In this document: piece by piece, positions 59,165 through 64,000 of the stretch
Position numbering within the stretch: the stretch's first letter is position 1
How the letters are laid out: the number at the start of each line of letters is the position of its first letter
Assembly (NCBI RefSeq): GCF_901482605.1
Contig: NZ_LR590481.1
Coordinates: 2,232,001 to 2,296,000, forward strand
DNA: 64,000 nucleotides
Origin: Hathewaya histolytica
GTDB lineage: Bacteria; Bacillota; Clostridia; Clostridiales; Clostridiaceae
Reading direction: 5' to 3'
Notes under the pieces: model-generated
Database searches by the model: none
The model's input: only the letters and a program-made list of their open reading frames with translations
Told to the model about the DNA's origin: nothing
Made by a program: the position numbers and the translations under genes

Positions 59165-60289
59165 ATGAAAATTGCTATAGACTGTAGAGGTATTAATTGG
59201 TATCATGGCACTGGTATAGGTACTTATACAGATAACTTATTAAAAAATCTCCTAAAAATAGATGACGAAAATTATTATCACTTATTTTGGTCAGGTTTAG
59301 GATATGAAAAATATGAAAAATATAATGCAAACTTTATAATGTCTTCCGAAAAACACCATAGATTTTTTCAACAACATATTTTCCCTAATAACATTGAAAA
59401 TGAAAAAATAGACATATATCACGTACCTCAAAATGGAATAGGTCTTTCAAATAATATAGATTGTATAAAATTCGTAACAGTTCACGACTTAATTCCTTAT
59501 GTAATGCCTGAAACTGTAGGTAAGGGATATTTAAATAAGTTCTTAAAAGAAATGCCTTATATAATAGAAAATTCTGATGGAATACTCACTGTTTCAGAGT
59601 TTTCTAAAAAGGATATATTAAGATTTTTTCCTGTAGATGAAAATAAAATTTTTGTAACGCCTTTAGCTGCAAATAAAATCTTTAAGCCCTTAGATCCACT
59701 GTACTGTAAAAATTATATTAAAGAAAAATATAATATTACAAATAAATTTGCAATGTATGTAGGTGGTTTTAGCGATAGAAAGAATGTCCATTCTCTTATA
59801 GAAGCATTCTCTAAAGCTTATAAAAATTTAGATGAAAAGTTTAACCTTTTCATTATAGGTTCTTATAGAGATCCAAATCAAAAACTAGTTAGGCTAGCCG
59901 AAAGTTTAGGTATGGGTGAGAAAATAATTTTTACTGGATTTATCCCTGAAGAAGAATTGCCTATTTTTTATAATGCAGCTTCTGTTTTCATTTATCCATC
60001 TTTTTATGAAGGTTTTGGTCTTCCTCCCTTAGAAGCAATGAGTTGCGGAACTCCTGTTATTTCTTCAAACCTTTCCTCAATTCCGGAAGTTGTTAAAGGT
60101 AATGGAATATTAATAAATCCACATATAAAAAAAGACTTAGAATATTCTATAGAAAATGTTCTAAATAATAAAAATCTAAGGGAATCCTTAAGAAAAAAAT
60201 CCTTGGAAGGTTCAAAAGAATTTTCTTGGAAAAACACTGCAGAACTAACACTAGAATCATATAATAAGATTTATAATAAAATGATTTAA
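59165..60289 (+). CDS. CotSA-like GT4-family glycosyltransferase (copy 2)
   Basis: 374 residues from ATG 59165, with GGGAGTG upstream; an in-frame ATG six codons earlier lacks a ribosome site. KIAIDCRGINWYHGTGIGTY opens it. Donor motif: YEGFGLPPLEAMSCGTPVIS. It has the same length as copy 1 and many identical short motifs. The donor sugar cannot be read. It converges on galK through a shared terminator. Confidence 0.9.
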   Translation: MKIAIDCRGINWYHGTGIGTYTDNLLKNLLKIDDENYYHLFWSGLGYEKYEKYNANFIMSSEKHHRFFQQHIFPNNIENEKIDIYHVPQNGIGLSNNIDCIKFVTVHDLIPYVMPETVGKGYLNKFLKEMPYIIENSDGILTVSEFSKKDILRFFPVDENKIFVTPLAANKIFKPLDPLYCKNYIKEKYNITNKFAMYVGGFSDRKNVHSLIEAFSKAYKNLDEKFNLFIIGSYRDPNQKLVRLAESLGMGEKIIFTGFIPEEELPIFYNAASVFIYPSFYEGFGLPPLEAMSCGTPVISSNLSSIPEVVKGNGILINPHIKKDLEYSIENVLNNKNLRESLRKKSLEGSKEFSWKNTAELTLESYNKIYNKMI

Positions 60290-60333
60290 AACTTATTATA
60301 TCTTGGATCATGACTTATTATTTTATAAAAAAC

Positions 60334-60377
60334 AAAAATGCTTGTAAAATATATTAATATATTTTACAAGCATTTTT
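60334..60377. terminator. Bidirectional terminator between the glycosyltransferase and galK
   Basis: A long perfect inverted repeat around AAAAATGCTTGTAAAATATA and its complement (60334-60377) lies between the convergent genes. Confidence 0.92.
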
Positions 60378-61547
60378 TTAACTTAATTTCCTGGTGCCCC
60401 CGCCTATGCCACTTAAATAAAAACTTGGTTCATGTCCTATTGTTTCTCTATATCCAATTCTTACTTTTGTGATAAAATCATTCACAGCTTCCTTTTTTAC
60501 TATAGCTATGGCGCATCCCCCAAATCCAGCTCCAGTCATTCTAGCGCCAATGCACTCCTTTACCTTTAGAGCTTCTTCAACAATTGTATCAAGTTCTAAA
60601 CCTGTTACCTCATATAAATTTTTTAATGATTTATGAGACTCAACTAATAAATCACCAAATTCTTTTAAATCCCCCTCAATTAAAGCCCTATATGCATCTT
60701 TTACCCTTTGGTTTTCATGAATAACATGTTCTGCTCTATTCCTTATTATATCTTTTTTTAATAACTTCTTATATTCTATAAATTCCTCTTTGGAAATCTC
60801 ACATAAGTTAGTTATATCTCTTTTCATTTTAATTGTATTTACTGCTTCATCACACTCTGCTCTTCTTTCATTGTATTTCGATTCATTTAATGCCCTTCTC
60901 TTATTTGTATTCATAAGTACTAGAGTATAATCCTTTAAATCCAAATCAGCATATTTATATTCTAGGGTATTACAGTCTAACAATATAGCTTTATTCATTT
61001 TTCCCATACCCACTGCAAATTGATCCATAATGCCACAATTTACACCTACAAATTCATTTTCAGCTTTTTGGCATAGTCTAACTATATCCACCATTGGTAT
61101 TTTACAATCATTAAAAAGGTCATTGACTATATGTCCAATTAATACTTCTAAAGATGCAGATGAAGATAATCCTGCTCCATTTGGTATATCACCACTTACC
61201 AAAATATCCATGCCTTTAATTGTAAATCCTCTATCTTTCATTACTTTTAAAACACCCTTACAGTAGTTAGCCCAGCCATCTTTTTTTTCATACATTATGT
61301 TATCTATATCTAAAGACACCTTGAGATCAAAATTTGTAGAAGCTAAGTTTATTCTGTTACTATTATTTTGCCTAACTAGACCATAAATACCAAGGTCCAG
61401 AGCACAAGGGAAAACCAGACCACCATTATAATCTATGTGTTCTCCAATTAAATTTACTCTTCCAGGAGAATGAAAACAAAATATTTCATTCTTAAAATTT
61501 ACCCCGTATATTTCATTAAAACTCTTATTAAGATTTATTAATTCCAT
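60378..61547 (-). CDS. galK: Galactokinase
   Basis: 389 residues. Phosphorylates galactose at C1 with ATP (Leloir pathway). GHMP family signatures: FHSPGRVNLIGEHIDYNGGL, ATP motif PNGAGLSSSASLEVLIGHIV, catalytic aspartate segment GVNCGIMDQFAVGMGK, and C-terminal RMTGAGFGGCAIAIV. It follows galT by 25 bases. Confidence 0.97.
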   Translation of the reverse strand: MELINLNKSFNEIYGVNFKNEIFCFHSPGRVNLIGEHIDYNGGLVFPCALDLGIYGLVRQNNSNRINLASTNFDLKVSLDIDNIMYEKKDGWANYCKGVLKVMKDRGFTIKGMDILVSGDIPNGAGLSSSASLEVLIGHIVNDLFNDCKIPMVDIVRLCQKAENEFVGVNCGIMDQFAVGMGKMNKAILLDCNTLEYKYADLDLKDYTLVLMNTNKRRALNESKYNERRAECDEAVNTIKMKRDITNLCEISKEEFIEYKKLLKKDIIRNRAEHVIHENQRVKDAYRALIEGDLKEFGDLLVESHKSLKNLYEVTGLELDTIVEEALKVKECIGARMTGAGFGGCAIAIVKKEAVNDFITKVRIGYRETIGHEPSFYLSGIGGGTRKLS

Positions 61548-61572
61548 AATATCCCCCTATACTACCCTATAA

Positions 61573-62556
61573 TTAATTATTTGTATTCATAAATCTTTTA
61601 TATGCATCTCTTAATTCTTGTGCAGTTTCCTCAACAGCCCTTGGATTACAAGCAGCCCAAGCCCCCGTTTCTGAAGATGCATTAAATTTAATTTTATCTT
61701 GCGACCTTAATGGTGGATAAAATTCTACGTGAAAGTGATAATAATCATCATAATTTCCATATTCTTCAGAATTAACTGGCGCCTGATGAATACACATCAT
61801 ATAAGGAAATACCCTGTCAAATAAAGCATCAAAAGTCCCTGAAACTTTTCTGAGAATATCAGCAAAATTATTTTTCGCTCTTTCATCAAAATCTATTATT
61901 TTACTGTAATGATCTTTTGCCACTATAAATATGCCATAAGGATAGTCCGTAAAAAATGGAATATATGCTATAAAATCTTCATTTTCCATTACAATTCTAC
62001 TCTTAAAATCCACTTCTTCCTTATTCATCTTACAAATAAGACATTCTGAATTTTCCTCATAATATTCCCTACAAGAATTTAATTCTGTTTGAATTTTTAA
62101 AGGCATTACAGAATATCCATATATTTGTCCATGAGGATGAGGCATCGTAACCCCTACCTCTTCCCCTCTATTTTCAAATTGTAATATATATTTTATATTT
62201 GTATCTTTAGATAATTCTATATATCTTTCACACCATAAGTCTACTAACTTTCTTATATGATCTACTGGAAGGTCACTTAGTACCGCATTATGATTTTGAG
62301 AATAAAGTATAACCTCACACTTTCCATAGGCCTTTTTTATTTTATAGAATGAGCTCCCCACCTCATCTGGTTCTGATGGATCAGTACACAAAGCCGGAAA
62401 ATCATTTTCATATTTTAAAACCTCATAGTCCTTTGGAACTTTTCCCGATCCTGGACAAAATGGACACCAATCCTTTGGCATCTGAGGTCTGTTCTGCCTA
62501 TGTGATGCAACCATAGTCCAATCTTTTAACAACGGATTCCACCTTAATTCTGCCAT
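61573..62556 (-). CDS. galT: Galactose-1-phosphate uridylyltransferase
   Basis: 327 residues. Exchanges UMP between UDP-glucose and galactose-1-phosphate. The active-site triad segment is MPHPHGQIYGYSV with the uridylylated histidine in HPH. The zinc region begins WCPFCPGSGKVP and includes a second CLIC pair. The closing YHFHVEFYPPLRSQDKIKFN is typical of the HIT-fold transferase. It lies between galR and galK. Confidence 0.97.
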   Translation of the reverse strand: MAELRWNPLLKDWTMVASHRQNRPQMPKDWCPFCPGSGKVPKDYEVLKYENDFPALCTDPSEPDEVGSSFYKIKKAYGKCEVILYSQNHNAVLSDLPVDHIRKLVDLWCERYIELSKDTNIKYILQFENRGEEVGVTMPHPHGQIYGYSVMPLKIQTELNSCREYYEENSECLICKMNKEEVDFKSRIVMENEDFIAYIPFFTDYPYGIFIVAKDHYSKIIDFDERAKNNFADILRKVSGTFDALFDRVFPYMMCIHQAPVNSEEYGNYDDYYHFHVEFYPPLRSQDKIKFNASSETGAWAACNPRAVEETAQELRDAYKRFMNTNN

Positions 62557-62646
62557 AAAAAAACCCCCTTATTAAGAAAACCTTTTCTATATCTTTAACC
62601 ACAAAAATTATTTTACTCAATTATAACACATTAATATTATTAAAGT

Positions 62647-62692
62647 AAAAAAACATAAATGCACTGAATAAAATATATCAATACTTTTATGT
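62647..62692 (-). terminator. Terminator-like hairpin between galR and galT
   Basis: ACATAAA (62653-62659) and TTTATGT (62686-62692) with partial inner pairing, followed by seven U on the minus strand. It may separate galR from galT-galK or reduce read-through. Confidence 0.6.
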
Positions 62693-62702
62693 CTTCTAAC
62701 TT

Positions 62703-63725
62703 TTACTTTTTATTATTTTCTCCACAGCTTTCTCTTAATATTAGCTTAGTTTGAAGTTCTATGCTAACTTTAGTTTTATTACTATTATCTATCATTTCCA
62801 TTAGGTGTACAGATGCTTCTTTGGCTACCTGCATCATATTTTGATCCACTGTGGTAAGCCTTGGTCTTGTCACACTAGAAAGTATGGTATTATCGAAACC
62901 AATAATAGACATATCTTCTGGAACATTTATACCAAGTTTTGAACAAACATTTAATATTCCAATAGCCATAAGATCATTACATGCAAGAACTGCAGTAGGT
63001 CTTTTTTCCTTATCTAATAATTTTTCAAATAGAATTTCTGTATTTTCTACAACTTCTATACTATTTCCCTCACCAACATTTAACACCTTATCATAGGATA
63101 ATTTATGTTCCTGTACTATGTTTTTATAAACCTCTTCTTTTATATCATAAGAAAGGCTCTTATTACCTCTAACAAATAATATGTCCTTATGTTTCAATTT
63201 TAAAAGATACTTAAATGCCTCAATTGTACCTTTCCTTTCATCATAAGTAACAGAGTTATACTCATCATCTTTCCATGATCCTTTTATAACTATTGTAGGT
63301 AATACTTTTGATATTTTCTTGTAATAACCTTCCTTTAAATTATCTAAATTAGGGTCTATAGATATAATTCCATCTACTTGTCTTGAAATAATATCTTCAA
63401 TTAATTCCTTCTCTTCTTTGGCACTACCACAAGTATTACACAATGAAATGCTATAACCAAATTTTTTTATACATTTTTCTATGCTTTCAACTATAGTTGA
63501 AAAAAACAAATTTGTAATTCCTGGAACCAATACTCCTATAACACAAGTTTTTTTAGTTATTAATCCTCTAGCCATTATATTCGGTCTATAATTAAGTTTA
63601 TCTATAGCCTTTTCTATTTTTTCTCTAGTTTCCTTTTTTACTGGGTAATTGTTATTAAGCACTCTAGATACAGTAGTTATTGAAACTCCTGCCTCTTTAG
63701 CTACATCGTTAATTGTTACTGGCAT
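62703..63725 (-). CDS. galR: LacI/GalR-family transcriptional regulator
   Basis: 340 residues. The N-terminal helix-turn-helix (INDVAKEAGVSITTVSRVLN, residues 4-23) and hinge (DKLNYRPNIMARGL) are followed by a periplasmic-binding-protein-like sensor domain (VIGVLVPGITNLFFSTIVES, and C-terminal MSIIGFDNTILSSVTRPRLT). It probably represses the gal genes until a galactose-related ligand binds, but the ligand is inferred from context only. Ribosome site GAGGTGA. Confidence 0.93.
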   Translation of the reverse strand: MPVTINDVAKEAGVSITTVSRVLNNNYPVKKETREKIEKAIDKLNYRPNIMARGLITKKTCVIGVLVPGITNLFFSTIVESIEKCIKKFGYSISLCNTCGSAKEEKELIEDIISRQVDGIISIDPNLDNLKEGYYKKISKVLPTIVIKGSWKDDEYNSVTYDERKGTIEAFKYLLKLKHKDILFVRGNKSLSYDIKEEVYKNIVQEHKLSYDKVLNVGEGNSIEVVENTEILFEKLLDKEKRPTAVLACNDLMAIGILNVCSKLGINVPEDMSIIGFDNTILSSVTRPRLTTVDQNMMQVAKEASVHLMEMIDNSNKTKVSIELQTKLILRESCGENNKK

Positions 63726-63750
63726 GAGGTCACCTCTTTACTATTTATTT

Positions 63751-63768
63751 GAATTTTCGCTAAATTTC
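63751..63768 (-). promoter_or_regulatory. Candidate operator of the gal regulator
   Basis: An 18-base pseudo-palindrome, GAAATTTAGCGAAAATTC on the minus strand (GAAnTTTnGCnAAAnTTC), lies just downstream of the -10 hexamer, a typical repressor position. Confidence 0.6.
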
Positions 63769-63778
63769 CACTAACTAC

Positions 63779-63807
63779 ATATTATCAAATTTTTAATTGT
63801 ATTTCAA
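63779..63807 (-). promoter_or_regulatory. Promoter of galR (and possibly galT-galK)
   Basis: TTGAAA (63802-63807), a 17-base spacer and TAATAT (63779-63784) on the minus strand, about 54 bases before the galR start. Confidence 0.75.
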
Positions 63808-63961
63808 TATTTTTTAAATTTCATTTTTATTTTTTTGTTTTTTCTTTGTATTTTAACCTTTTGCACCATAAACTTACATAATATTTATTATAAATTTGAT
63901 AATACTAAAAATGTACTAAAATTTCGGGGAGGTGAAAGCTTCTTTTACAGAGGCTAATATA

Positions 63962-64000
63962 ATGTCACATAAAAATAATAAAAATAGTAAACAAAATAAA
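63962..64000 (+). CDS. Start of an unidentified gene, cut by the window edge
   Basis: Thirteen codons from an ATG preceded by AGAGG are open to the edge (MSHKNNKNSKQNK). The frame is also open back to a GTG at 63932 that falls within GGGGAGGTG. Too short to identify; low certainty that this is the true frame. Confidence 0.3.
   Translation, partial: MSHKNNKNSKQNK

Overview
The window is AT-rich DNA from an endospore-forming Clostridium (sensu stricto type). The evidence is a dense set of sporulation and germination genes (spoIIQ, spoIID, spoIIID, spoIIR, sipL, yabG, ypeB, a gerA-type receptor operon, cotS genes), a complete F-type ATP synthase operon, Gram-positive riboswitches (FMN, SAM-I), Shine-Dalgarno-led genes, and gene order close to the Bacillus tdk-rho-prfA-prmC-ywlC-ywlE-rpiB-upp-atp-ywmB-murA-spoIID-spoIIQ-spoIIID-mbl block. 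The exact species cannot be fixed from sequence reading alone. Almost all genes are on the minus strand. The exceptions are rimI, yyaC, rpmE, two glycosyltransferases and a fragment at the right edge. I see no insertion sequence, prophage or CRISPR array.

Layout. 1-5 kb: rimI end-to-end with the riboflavin transporter ribU (FMN riboswitch, terminator and consensus promoter all readable), then tex and prfB. prfB needs a programmed +1 frameshift at an in-frame UGA. 5-13 kb: an anchored LolA/RseB-like protein, secA, long-form hpf, comF, recD2. 13-15 kb: metK under a SAM-I riboswitch, and a tRNA array of three Tyr and one Thr. 15-22 kb: yyaC, then the developmental block mbl, spoIIID, spoIIQ, spoIID, murA, ywmB. 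22-28 kb: atpI-B-E-F-H-A-G-D-C. 29-37 kb: a WecA/TagO-type sugar-phosphate transferase, dCMP deaminase, upp, rpiB, a YwlE-type arginine phosphatase, Sua5, a ZIP transporter, a small membrane protein, prfA, prmC, tdk. 37.5-43 kb: rpmE, rho, two small unknown genes, a YwiB-like protein, a PP-loop tRNA-thiolation-like enzyme and ddl. 43-50 kb: ypeB (without sleB beside it), spoIIR, a germinant receptor operon (2TM D-like protein, A, B, C subunits), ispE. 50-60 kb: sipL, veg, yabG, then a spore-coat cluster of cotS-type kinase-like genes facing CotSA-like glycosyltransferases. 60-64 kb: a galactose operon galR-galT-galK with a readable promoter and candidate operator.

How it works together. The housekeeping part covers translation termination (prfA, prfB, prmC), secretion, ATP synthesis, nucleotide salvage and cell-wall precursors. 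The sporulation part covers early compartment signalling (SpoIIR), engulfment (SpoIID, SpoIIQ), mother-cell control (SpoIIID), coat assembly (SipL, YabG, CotS, glycosyltransferases) and germination (Ger receptor, YpeB). The most interesting accessory region is 53.9-60.3 kb. A divergent cotS/glycosyltransferase unit appears twice, and between the copies lies a shortened cotS-like gene whose kinase-type catalytic residues are gone. Other points of interest are the small 2TM gene heading the germinant receptor operon, a SpoIIQ whose LytM domain has lost metal-binding residues, and several intergenic palindromes.
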